A stretch of 12,501 nucleotides of DNA from an uncultured Clostridia bacterium (GTDB taxonomy: Bacteria; Bacillota; Clostridia; Lachnospirales; Anaerotignaceae): assembly GCA_910587735.1 (NCBI GenBank), contig CAJUNT010000049.1, positions 1 through 12,501 of the forward strand, written 5' to 3'. Shown in pieces: positions 6,090 through 12,501 of the stretch (positions are counted from its first letter, which is position 1; every line of letters starts with the position of its first letter). A program made the translations under genes and the position numbers. The notes below the pieces were generated by a model. It saw nothing but the letters and a program-made list of their open reading frames with translations. It did no database searches and was not told the DNA's origin.

Positions 6090-7406
6090 CTACTGTTTTA
6101 CAATTTTCAAAAAATACAAAAATCGAATCAACAAACCACCAAACCAGCCAATAGGAGCAGCAATCCAAACACCATAATATCTTAAACTTGTATGAGAGAG
6201 AAATATTGCCACAGGTACTTGCAGCAAACACAATGACAGTATAGAACCCAGCATTGGCACAAAAGGTTTGCCATATCCCAATAAAAGACCATTTAATATC
6301 TGCATAGCAGCAAATATAAAATAAAATGCAGAAACAATACGCAAATATCCACTGCCAATTTGCAGTACATTTGTATCTCTATTAAACATAGATAGAAACA
6401 TAGTTGGAAAAAGACAAATTATCACAGAAAGCAATAAAGATATACCTACTCCCATAAAAAGAGTATATTTTCCCCCTTTGATAATTCTGTCTTTTTGATT
6501 TGCACCATAATTTTGTGCGGTAAAATTAGTTAATGCTCTGCCTAAATTTAATGCAGGCATTTCTGCAAAAGAGTCTACTTTAGAAGCAGCAGTATATGCA
6601 GCCATACAATCTGTGCCAAACCCATTGATTAAAAATTGTATTGACATAAACCCTACACCAATAAATACTTGCTGCAATGTTGCAGGCAGACCAATTATAA
6701 GACTTTGTTTCAACTGCTGCCAATCAAACTGTAAAGAATTGACATGAATATAGAATTCAGCATAATGATAATACATATAAATCATACATACAATAAATGA
6801 AAATAATTGCGAAATGACAGTTGCGATTGCTGCACCAGAAACACCCCACTGGAAAATTTTTATGAAAGTAATATCTAATACAATATTTAAAAATGTTGCT
6901 GCTATCAATATGTAAGTAGGTGTTTTAGAATCTCCAACTCCTCTTAAAATATTTGTCAACGCATTATATGCAAATGTTGGAATAACTCCAATAAATATAA
7001 TTTTTAAATAATCATTTGCCATAAAAAGTAATTCCTCAGGCACTCTAAAAGATACTAATATAGTATAGGAAAAATATATTCCCAATACTGCAATCAATAC
7101 AGATAATACTACAGAAAATACAAACCCTGTATCAATTACTTTTTTGACATAATTCATTTTTTTTGCACCAAAATACCTTGAAATCAATACACTTGCTCCC
7201 ATAGAAATTCCTGTGGAGAATGCAACCAGTAAAAAATTAATTTGATAACTAAATCCTACTGCTGCTAAACTTTCCTTTCCTAGATAATTTCCTACAATGA
7301 TACTGTCTACTACATTGTAAAGCTGCTGAAATAAATTTCCAATCAATATAGGCAATGAAAAGTAAAATATTGTTTTTAATTCGTTTCCTTGTGTTAAATC
7401 TTTCAT
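6090..7406 (-). CDS. MATE-family multidrug/solute exporter
   Basis: This is a 438-residue membrane transporter of the multidrug and toxic compound extrusion family, driven by Na+ or H+. The N-terminus has the family mark TIFYFSLPILIGNLFQQLYN with VVDSIIVGNYLG, which repeats in degenerate form in the second half (IIGLPATLQQVFIGVGFMSI). About 12 hydrophobic segments are spread over the whole length, as expected. AAAGGAG lies 6-7 bases before the ATG. It is divergent from the MocR-type regulator at 7532 and shares a 125-base promoter region with it, so that regulator very likely controls it. The substrate cannot be told from sequence. The thi promoter lies just downstream with no clear terminator between, so read-through into the thi leader is possible. 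Confidence 0.93.
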   Translation of the reverse strand: MKDLTQGNELKTIFYFSLPILIGNLFQQLYNVVDSIIVGNYLGKESLAAVGFSYQINFLLVAFSTGISMGASVLISRYFGAKKMNYVKKVIDTGFVFSVVLSVLIAVLGIYFSYTILVSFRVPEELLFMANDYLKIIFIGVIPTFAYNALTNILRGVGDSKTPTYILIAATFLNIVLDITFIKIFQWGVSGAAIATVISQLFSFIVCMIYMYYHYAEFYIHVNSLQFDWQQLKQSLIIGLPATLQQVFIGVGFMSIQFLINGFGTDCMAAYTAASKVDSFAEMPALNLGRALTNFTAQNYGANQKDRIIKGGKYTLFMGVGISLLLSVIICLFPTMFLSMFNRDTNVLQIGSGYLRIVSAFYFIFAAMQILNGLLLGYGKPFVPMLGSILSLCLLQVPVAIFLSHTSLRYYGVWIAAPIGWFGGLLIRFLYFLKIVKQ

Positions 7407-7459
7407 CTTTATCTCCTTTCTCTTTTTGCATACAATTTTTAAATTGTTTTCTTATTGAT

Positions 7460-7488
7460 ATTTTATAATTGTATTTGTATGCTTTCAA
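7460..7488 (-). promoter_or_regulatory. Promoter of the MATE gene
   Basis: Reading leftward, TTGAAA (7488-7483), a 17-base spacer and TAAAAT (7465-7460) form a plausible sigma-A promoter. It overlaps the oppositely directed promoter of the MocR gene, so only one of the two can be used at a time on one DNA molecule. Confidence 0.55.
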
Positions 7489-7497
7489 GTGTATAAT
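7469..7497 (+). promoter_or_regulatory. Promoter of the MocR-type regulator
   Basis: TTGTAT (7469-7474), a 17-base spacer and TATAAT (7492-7497) form a good promoter. The -35 box is part of one ATTGTAT site (7468-7474), and the -10 box overlaps the left arm of the palindrome at 7496-7512. This suggests that the regulator acts on its own gene. Confidence 0.6.
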
Positions 7498-7512
7498 TGT
7501 ATGGAATACAAT
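7496..7512. promoter_or_regulatory. Operator palindrome between MATE and MocR genes
   Basis: ATTGTAT-GGA-ATACAAT is a perfect 7-bp inverted repeat covering the end of the MocR -10 box. The same heptamer occurs as a direct copy at 7468-7474 and inverted at 7430-7436. Repeats of this kind around overlapping divergent promoters fit binding of a dimeric GntR/MocR protein. The assignment to this regulator is inferred. Confidence 0.5.
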
Positions 7513-7531
7513 ATTGTAAAGGAGAATCATT

Positions 7532-8920
7532 ATGCCTATTAATTCTTTTGAAAATTATCCTATGTCATGGAAGCCAGATAAGAATCAATTAAAATTTCCT
7601 ATGTATATTTCTATTGCGGAATTACTAGAAAAAGATATACAAAGTGGAAAAATTGCTCCAAATACAAAGTTACCTCCTCAAAGAGAATTGGCTGACTTTT
7701 TAGATATCAATTTGAGTACCATAACAAGAGCGTTTCAATTATGTGAAATAAAAGGTCTGATTTATGGAACAGTTGGAAAAGGAACATTTGTTTCTGCTCA
7801 TGCCACCATATCTGAAAAGAAACAACAAAACACATTGATTCCACTTGGAGCCATACAGCCCTATTATCAATTTAATCATATTGTAGCAGATACTGCAAAG
7901 GAAATATTAAGTCATACAAATGCTCCCATGTTATTTGAATTTGACAACACTATAGTCACACAATATCACAAAAAAACAGCTCAAAAATGGCTTTCTCAAT
8001 ATGGCATTGATACAGATGAAAACAATATTATGATTACTTCTGGTATACAAAATGCTCTTATCATTACATTGTTGTCATTGTTTCACGCAGGGGATAAAAT
8101 TGCTGTAGACAACTTTACATATTTTAATTTGATACAGCTTGCAAAACAGCTTTCTATTCAGCTTGTTGGTATAGAAACAGATAAAAATGGTATGCTGCCA
8201 GAAGCACTTGAAAAACAATGCAGCATCGTAAATATAAAAGGTGTTTATTTGATGCCTTGCTGTTCTAATCCTACTACTATCACAATGCCTTTAGAACGTC
8301 GAAAAAAAATAAGTGATATTATCAAAAAACAAAAAATAATGTTAATAGAAGATGATACTTATCACTTTACCATACAAAATAAAATAACACCTATGTTTTC
8401 TCTTATTCCTGAAAATACAATCTATTTACATAGTTTATCCAAATCGCTTGTAGCTGGTGTTCGTGCTGCTTATTTAGTATTTTCGGAACGTTTCAAAAAA
8501 ATATTTTTAAATACAGCAAACAATGTCAATTTAAAAATTCCTTTGTTGAATTCAGAAATTATTACGCAGTTGATAGAAAATGGAACAGCCTATCATATCA
8601 TCCATGAAAAATGTATGTTGTCAGAAAAAAGAAACCAAATTTATCAAAAGTATTTTCCAAAACTAAATAATATGTATTCTCTTTTTCAGTGGTTGCCTCT
8701 GCCCAATAATTATAATGGCTATCGCTTTGAAATGCAGGCAGAAAAAAATGCTGTAAAAGTGTTTTGTTCTGACCGTTTTGCAGTTGGAAATACAAATAAT
8801 ATTTCTGCAATTCGTATTGCAATTTGTTCTCCTAGCACAACAGCACAATTAGAACATGGTTTAAAAATAATAAAATCGCTCATAGAAAATGAATGCGAAA
8901 ATGAAGAGTGGATTGTATAA
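7532..8920 (+). CDS. MocR-type transcriptional regulator (GntR HTH fused to aminotransferase-like domain)
   Basis: This is a 462-residue PLP-dependent regulator. Residues about 22-90 are the GntR winged helix (IAELLEKDIQSGKIAPNTKL, PPQRELADFLDINLSTITRA, GLIYGTVGKGTFV). Residues about 110-455 form a fold-type I aminotransferase domain: TSGIQNAL (169-176), CCSNPTTITMP (243-253), IEDDTYHFT (272-280) and the PLP-lysine motif SLSKSLVAGVRAAYL with K304. Both domains look intact. The ATG has AAAGGAG 6-8 bases upstream. Known members sense PLP or amine ligands (PdxR, GabR, EhuR-like proteins). Here the neighbour is the divergent MATE exporter, with shared palindromes between them. The likely role is ligand-dependent control of that exporter and of itself. 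The effector is unknown. Confidence 0.93.
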   Translation: MPINSFENYPMSWKPDKNQLKFPMYISIAELLEKDIQSGKIAPNTKLPPQRELADFLDINLSTITRAFQLCEIKGLIYGTVGKGTFVSAHATISEKKQQNTLIPLGAIQPYYQFNHIVADTAKEILSHTNAPMLFEFDNTIVTQYHKKTAQKWLSQYGIDTDENNIMITSGIQNALIITLLSLFHAGDKIAVDNFTYFNLIQLAKQLSIQLVGIETDKNGMLPEALEKQCSIVNIKGVYLMPCCSNPTTITMPLERRKKISDIIKKQKIMLIEDDTYHFTIQNKITPMFSLIPENTIYLHSLSKSLVAGVRAAYLVFSERFKKIFLNTANNVNLKIPLLNSEIITQLIENGTAYHIIHEKCMLSEKRNQIYQKYFPKLNNMYSLFQWLPLPNNYNGYRFEMQAEKNAVKVFCSDRFAVGNTNNISAIRIAICSPSTTAQLEHGLKIIKSLIENECENEEWIV

Positions 8921-9201
8921 ATATAATTTCTATAGAATATTTTTTTAATAGATATTGAAACAAAATATCAAAAATTTATTTTGCCTCGTCAATATTAGAT
9001 TATTTGAGTAAGAAGAATAATGTTTAAGTGAAAAAAGATTGCTAGAACGTGCAGAAAGCAAATAAGAAGAACGTATTAAAATTGCAAAAAAATTGTTAAT
9101 GAATGTTGTATCTATTAAAAAATTTTTTTGGTAAATTAATCAATTAGGAAATAAGTAAAAATAGCAAAAATATTATATATAAGAAGAATTTGCATCAACT
9201 G

Positions 9202-9297
9202 CAAGCAGGGGAAAGGGATATCCCTTTCCACGCTTGTTGGGGTGACCCCAAACCCCAAATGCAAATTTTTTTGAAATTTGCAAAACGCCTTCGGCGT
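9202..9297. other. Cluster of four hairpins in GC-rich island; candidate oriT or structured RNA
   Basis: Four inverted repeats follow one another. GGAAAGGGATATCCCTTTCC is a perfect palindrome at 9210-9229, extended by CAAGC (9202-9206) and GCTTG (9232-9236). TTGGGG-TGA-CCCCAA is at 9237-9251. GCAAATTT (9261-9268) pairs with AAATTTGC (9274-9281). ACGCC-TTC-GGCGT is at 9285-9297, followed by a pyrimidine-rich run with TTTTTTT. The GC content stands out from the surrounding AT-rich DNA. The location, next to mobilisation and replication-type genes, suggests an origin of transfer. No nick-site consensus is recognised, and a small structured RNA ending in the last hairpin is an alternative. Confidence 0.5.
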
Positions 9298-9848
9298 GGC
9301 TTTTCCTTTTTTTGGAATGTCATTTTTATTGCACTATATATAAATTCTACTACTAAAAATAAAACTACTTTTGATAAAATTTTTAATAAAAAAGTTTCCT
9401 GCATTGCTTAAAATTTTGCAAAAAAAATCTTCTTAAATTACCACTTCAAAATAGAAAATTTAAAAAATTTTTTTCTTTCGTTTTTAATACTATTAAATAG
9501 TAGTATTATTAAAAATAAAGCTATTTCTATATAAATTTTGTAAAAAAGATCTTCCTTAACAGCCTAAAAAAGAAGTTTGTTATATTTCTTTTTTTGCTAC
9601 TAAGAAAGAAATATGATAATAAAATAATGCAATCTATACCTATATATAATACATACATATATATTTTATATCCCCCCTTTGGTTTCTTTATGTCATTTAA
9701 TAAAATAAACTTAAATACTCCAAAATATTGTATATACAATGCCTTTGAAGGCTATTTTTCTTTGATTGACATTTGATACTTTTGTTCCTATTTAGCACAT
9801 CAAATTGTTGCATTTTTCATGTTAGCAGAATAAGCAATTCCTCTTGTC

Positions 9849-9883
9849 AACTAAAAAACAGAAACGTGTCACGTTTCTGTTTT
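9849..9883 (-). terminator. Intrinsic terminator of the element B leftward transcript
   Basis: AAAACAGAAACGT (9855-9867) and ACGTTTCTGTTTT (9871-9883) are perfect 13-base arms around a 3-base centre. Reading leftward the stem ends in TTTTTT and then AG. It lies 20 bases after the stop of the small gene at 9903 and would end the int-mobC-repA unit. Because it is nearly symmetric it may also stop rightward transcription. Confidence 0.82.
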
Positions 9884-9902
9884 CAGTAAACAAGGAAAAA
9901 CC

Positions 9903-10136
9903 CTACCATCGAAAGTTAGAGTGAATCCCTTTTCTATCTAAATACTCTTGCCTAGCTTTTTCCTTTTCTTCTTCTGTTGGAGCTGTTTTATATTTTGTAT
10001 ATAAACTTCTATTGACTACTCTATCAAATTTTTCCTGTAATCCTTCTACAATTTTTTCTTCTTCATTATAATATTCCAAAATATGGTATTTTATTAACAA
10101 TAAAAATAAATCTTCGTTAATCTGTACTTTCTTCAT
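9903..10136 (-). CDS. Small conserved protein of integrative elements, function unknown
   Basis: This is a 77-residue, highly charged protein. The first part (MKKVQINEDLFLLLIKYHIL) is amphipathic and probably helical. The middle (EEEKIVEGLQEKFDRVVNRS) could form a coiled coil. The end holds YTKYKTAPTEEEKEKARQEY and ...GIHSNFRW. From memory, closely similar small proteins with a C-terminal RW occur beside RepA-like ATPases in clostridial mobile elements, and databases sometimes give them the misleading name 'complexin-2'. I know of no tested function. An AGAGGTG site lies about 8 bases before the ATG. It is the last gene of the leftward unit, separated from the ATPase gene by the inverted-repeat array, and may act with that array or with replication. 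Confidence 0.82.
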   Translation of the reverse strand: MKKVQINEDLFLLLIKYHILEYYNEEEKIVEGLQEKFDRVVNRSLYTKYKTAPTEEEKEKARQEYLDRKGIHSNFRW

Positions 10137-10162
10137 ATTTTACACCTCTATTTTTAAATCTT

Positions 10163-10592
10163 GTGACGATATTTTGCCTGTTGAATTTTAAAATATCGTC
10201 ACGCTTTTTTTCAAACTCTACATTCAAAAAATGCTGTAAAATCAAGGCTTTCTCGTTGTTTTATTTTATCTTTTTTAGTTCTGTGACGATGTTGACGATA
10301 TTTTTATATATCTATTACTTTTTGAAATATCGTCACGCTTTCACCTTTTTATTTTCTAAATCAATTAGCACAAAATTCAGTAAAATCAAGGCTTTTCATA
10401 CATCTAAATTTATTTTTCAAGACATTTGTGACGATATTTTTTATCTATTCCCTACTATCTAAAATACCGTCACATCGTCACACTCATCACTTTTTTGCTG
10501 TCTATATGCTTTAAAAGCCTTGTAAATTCAACACTTTTAGCTGCTTGATGTTCTTCTTTTTGTATGACGATATTTACACAAAATATCGTCAC
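10163..10592. repeat. Iteron-like array of four inverted-repeat pairs, possible replication origin
   Basis: The motif GTGACGATATTTT and its complement AAAATATCGTCAC form four hairpin-like pairs: 10163-10175 / 10190-10202 (perfect 13-bp arms), 10293-10305 / 10325-10336, 10428-10440 / 10461-10473 (one mismatch), and 10565-10575 / 10580-10592. Pair 2 has an extra left copy (TGTGACGAT at 10282-10290), and pair 3 has an extra right copy (ATCGTCAC at 10474-10481). Units recur about every 120-145 bases. The segments between share GTAAAATCAAGGCTTT at 10236-10251 and 10380-10395, with AAAGCCTTG inverted at 10514-10522. No T-runs follow, so they are not terminators. The position beside a RepA-like ATPase gene fits binding sites for replication or copy control. 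Confidence 0.75.
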
Positions 10593-10597
10593 ACTTT

Positions 10598-11713
10598 TCA
10601 TTTTTTCGTTAACGTCAATTTAATTTGTCTACCTGTCCTAGTTCGGCTTGTTTGATAGTAAATGCTAAATTCTTCCAGCAATCGTTCTGCATTGACATTT
10701 AAACGTCTGGTTAAAGCATTTGGTGATATTTCCTTTGGTAGTAGTACAGCTAATTCTGAAGCACTACCAATCCAATCAGATTTACTTTTTGTTACTATTT
10801 CTCCAACCATTTTTACGATTGGGTCAAGCGGTTCTTTGCACAATTCTGTTTCCATCTTGATAAATTTCCAAAGACATTTTTCTCTGTCAAACTCCAAATA
10901 AATTTTTTGGTCTTGTTGGTCACGTCCAACAATATCAAGTATTCCTTTGTTGTCAATTCGTTTTGTTTTTTGGAGTATGAACGCCCCATCGGCAGCACCT
11001 AGCAAACCATTCGTACCTGAAATCATATCAAAACAGTCTTCTGATTGCAGTTTTCTAGTATGATGAACAATGAGCATACAAATGTTATGTTTCTCGCTAA
11101 ACTGTTTTAACTTCATAACAATATCATAGTCATTGGAGTAGTTATATCTGTCGCCATTGATTTCTCTTACTTTTTGTAGTGTATCAATCATAATTAACTT
11201 TGTGTTTGGATGCTCTTTCATAAAGTTAGTAAGCTGTTCTTCTAATCCCTCATTCAATGCCTTTGATTTTGTTGCAAAATGAAAGTTAGGTGTACTTTCC
11301 ATGCCAAACATTCTTGATAATCTTTTTTGTATTCTGCTGTAATCGTCCTCTAATGCTAAATACAAAACACTCCCTTGACTCACTTGATAACCCCACAAAG
11401 GTAAGCCCACACTAACATGATAGCCTAGTTGTGCCATCAAAAACGACTTTCCAATTTTAGGAGCACCTACAAACAGATATGTACCATTATAAATCAGTTT
11501 ATCCACAACTGCTGCTTTTGGCGGATATACTGTGTCATACAATTCTTCCATTGTAATCGTATTCAACACCCCCTGTTCAAAATTTTTCAAATTTTCTGTG
11601 GCTTGTAAATTGCTTTTTTGTTGTTTTTCTGCTATACTTTTGTTGATAATATTTGATTGTTCCTTTTCTGTTGCACCAGATGTAATAGGGACAATCTTTT
11701 TTTCTTTACTCAT
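10598..11713 (-). CDS. RepA-like RecA-fold ATPase (AAA_25 type)
   Basis: This is a 371-residue ATPase related to the hexameric plasmid helicase RepA and to RadA/DnaB-type RecA folds. The Walker A motif is GAPKIGKS (83-90), the Walker B is LIMID (173-177), and LIVHHTRK (214-221) with SGTNGLLGAADG (232-243) fit the sensor regions. The first 50 residues are polar and probably disordered. The C-terminus (about 300-371, SASELAVLLPKEISPNALTR) looks like a winged helix for DNA binding. Its ATG overlaps the TGA of the preceding gene as ATGA, with GGAGG just upstream, so the two are translationally coupled. In such elements it probably supports replication of the excised circle or processing during transfer. 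The inverted-repeat array begins 5 bases after its stop. The ATPase fold is sure; the helicase role is inferred. Confidence 0.9.
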   Translation of the reverse strand: MSKEKKIVPITSGATEKEQSNIINKSIAEKQQKSNLQATENLKNFEQGVLNTITMEELYDTVYPPKAAVVDKLIYNGTYLFVGAPKIGKSFLMAQLGYHVSVGLPLWGYQVSQGSVLYLALEDDYSRIQKRLSRMFGMESTPNFHFATKSKALNEGLEEQLTNFMKEHPNTKLIMIDTLQKVREINGDRYNYSNDYDIVMKLKQFSEKHNICMLIVHHTRKLQSEDCFDMISGTNGLLGAADGAFILQKTKRIDNKGILDIVGRDQQDQKIYLEFDREKCLWKFIKMETELCKEPLDPIVKMVGEIVTKSKSDWIGSASELAVLLPKEISPNALTRRLNVNAERLLEEFSIYYQTSRTRTGRQIKLTLTKK

Positions 11714-12042
11714 TGTTTTTCCTCCTTCATTCCTTGTAAAATTTGACCTATAAATTGAATTGTCGACAGTGTTACATCATCAATTTCTTGCATAGTTGAT
11801 AACCTTTTTAGTTCTGTAAAAATCTGCTCCATATGATTTTTTAGAGCTTTGTATACTCTTGTATTGCCTACTACAACAACGTCTTTGCAAAGCAATCTTT
11901 TGATAATGTAGTCTTGCTTAGTTAATCCAGATAGTGAAACTAGGTTATTTAATAATCTTATTTCTTCATTCGACATTCTAAATGAAACAGTTTTATTTCG
12001 CCATCTACCTTGCTTGTCCAAATTTCTCTCCAAATTCCTCAC
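11710..12042 (-). CDS. MobC-like ribbon-helix-helix mobilisation accessory protein
   Basis: This is a protein of about 110 residues. Its core, RWRNKTVSFRMSNEEIRLLN (14-33) followed by VSLSGLTKQDYIIKRLL, resembles the DNA-binding ribbon-helix-helix part of plasmid mobilisation relaxosome proteins (MobC type). The C-terminal half is helical (VYKALKNHMEQIFTELKRLS). The frame opens with GTG at 12042, where an AAAGGG sequence abuts the codon. A TTG at 12021 with GGAG 6-8 bases upstream is an alternative giving a protein 7 residues shorter. Either start lies inside the end of the integrase gene, and the stop overlaps the ATPase start, so three genes form one tightly packed unit. No relaxase gene is visible in the window, so the protein may serve a relaxase encoded elsewhere or act as a plain regulator. 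Confidence 0.82.
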   Translation of the reverse strand: MRNLERNLDKQGRWRNKTVSFRMSNEEIRLLNNLVSLSGLTKQDYIIKRLLCKDVVVVGNTRVYKALKNHMEQIFTELKRLSTMQEIDDVTLSTIQFIGQILQGMKEEKQ

Positions 12043-12501
12043 CCCTTTCTATATTTAATTTTTGTGCCATTTCCATTTGTTTCGTAGGAAAAAGATGAGC
12101 ATATTGGTATGTAATATCAATACTTTCATGTCCTACTCTATCAGCAATCGCAACTGCTGAAAACCCTAAATCTATTAACAAACTGATTGCTGAGTGACGT
12201 AAACTGTGCAATTTGATACGTTTTACCTCTGCTGCTTTTGCTCCTCTATCCATTTCATGATGTAAATAAGATTTTGTAATTGGAAAAATTCTATCTGTAG
12301 ATTTGCAACCATAAAGCAGTCTTATATAATCTTTTATTTCCTCCACCAAAAAGTCAGGCATTTGTATCGTTCGATTACTTTTTGCTGTTTTCGGTTCTGT
12401 AACGACATCTTCTCCTTGAATTCTTTGATAAGATTTGTTAATTGTTACTACACCTTTTTCAAAATCGAAATCGGCTGGTGTCAACGCAAGTAGTTCTCCT
12501 A
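12005..12501 (-). CDS. int: Tyrosine recombinase (integrase), element B; N-terminal part beyond window
   Basis: This is the C-terminal 165 or so residues of a second phage-type integrase, entered at the window edge at GELLALTPADF. It follows directly after the place where the catalytic Arg would be. Visible catalytic landmarks are the conserved Lys region EPKTAKSNRT, HSLRH (HxxR box), GHESIDITYQYAHL with the second His and the Tyr nucleophile (QYAHL or the preceding YQ), and a normal C-terminus ending FGQAR. Over the 102 residues shared with the left integrase I count about 66 identities. Both read in the same direction, and 19 bases are identical at 56-74 and 12250-12268. Its gene overlaps the MobC-like gene downstream. 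An xis gene and a repressor would be expected to the right of the window by analogy with element A. Confidence 0.95.
   Translation of the reverse strand, partial: GELLALTPADFDFEKGVVTINKSYQRIQGEDVVTEPKTAKSNRTIQMPDFLVEEIKDYIRLLYGCKSTDRIFPITKSYLHHEMDRGAKAAEVKRIKLHSLRHSAISLLIDLGFSAVAIADRVGHESIDITYQYAHLFPTKQMEMAQKLNIERGEEFGEKFGQAR

Larger units (their letters stand above)
8921..9902. other. AT-rich gene-poor stretch between the MocR gene and element B
   Basis: No credible intact gene is present. After the MocR stop there is only a weak hairpin followed by TTTTTTT (to 8946) and another at 8951-8969. A decayed frame with a stop codon reads LLERAESK-stop-EERIKIAKKLL at 9039-9101. A GC-rich hairpin cluster lies at 9202-9297 (listed separately). 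From 9310 to 9850 the sequence is mostly A and T, with an imperfect palindrome at 9481-9515, a perfect 14-bp palindrome ATTGTATATACAAT at 9727-9740 and a small hairpin GCCT-TTGA-AGGC at 9741-9752. A terminator closes the stretch at 9849-9883. Confidence 0.7.

Noticed and set aside
9190..9411. Open frame of 73 codons on the plus strand over the hairpin cluster
   Set aside because: Its first half is made only of the palindromes and its second half is AT-rich low-complexity sequence. There is no ribosome binding site, and an equally long frame exists on the other strand. I treat it as spurious.
9727..9752. Promoter or terminator at the palindrome ATTGTATATACAAT and the hairpin GCCT-TTGA-AGGC
   Set aside because: The hairpin stem has only 4 pairs, no gene lies on either side within reach, and AT-rich palindromes of this size are expected here. 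The half-site likeness to the MocR operator is kept only as a note.
10163..10462. Open frame of 99 codons on the plus strand across the inverted-repeat array
   Set aside because: It starts with a GTG inside a repeat arm, has no ribosome binding site and is rich in Phe, Ile and Lys as expected of AT-rich noncoding DNA. The repeat structure explains the sequence.
10163..10592. CRISPR array
   Set aside because: The repeats are short, alternate in orientation and have irregular spacing of 14 to more than 100 bases. The longer spacers share sequence with each other, and no cas genes are near.

Overview
The window is low-GC DNA whose codon use, strong AGGAGG-type ribosome binding sites and gene families point to an anaerobic Firmicute, most likely a gut clostridium of the Lachnospiraceae type. 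This is inferred from gene content; no rRNA or tRNA is present to confirm it.

The left part (about 1-1990) is the end of an integrative element, 'element A'. A tyrosine integrase runs off the left edge and sits behind a small excisionase-like gene. A divergent XRE-family repressor follows, then a strong terminator, a short direct repeat that looks like integrase arm sites, and a short sequence (about 1975-1989) resembling the last codons of guaA, a known attachment target of such elements.

The middle part (about 2247-8920) is metabolic. A leftward operon thiS-thiF-thiG-thiH-tenI makes the thiazole half of thiamine by the anaerobic, tyrosine-using ThiH route. It has a consensus promoter, a TPP riboswitch and an intrinsic terminator in its leader. 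A second, very strong hairpin with a T-box-like core lies between that terminator and thiS. Upstream is a MATE-family exporter divergent from a MocR-type (GntR/aminotransferase) regulator, with shared palindromic sites between them.

The right part (about 8921-12501) belongs to a second element, 'element B'. On the left strand in transcription order it carries the C-terminal half of another tyrosine integrase (about two thirds identical to the first), a MobC-like ribbon-helix-helix protein, a RepA-like RecA-fold ATPase, an iteron-like array of inverted repeats, and a small conserved protein followed by a terminator. A GC-rich cluster of four hairpins lies in the otherwise AT-rich gap before the MocR gene.

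Read together, the two related integrases in the same orientation and the guaA-like core between them fit a tandem array of related elements at one attachment site. If so, the thiamine operon, the exporter and its regulator are cargo of element B rather than ordinary chromosome. The layout suggests this but does not prove it.
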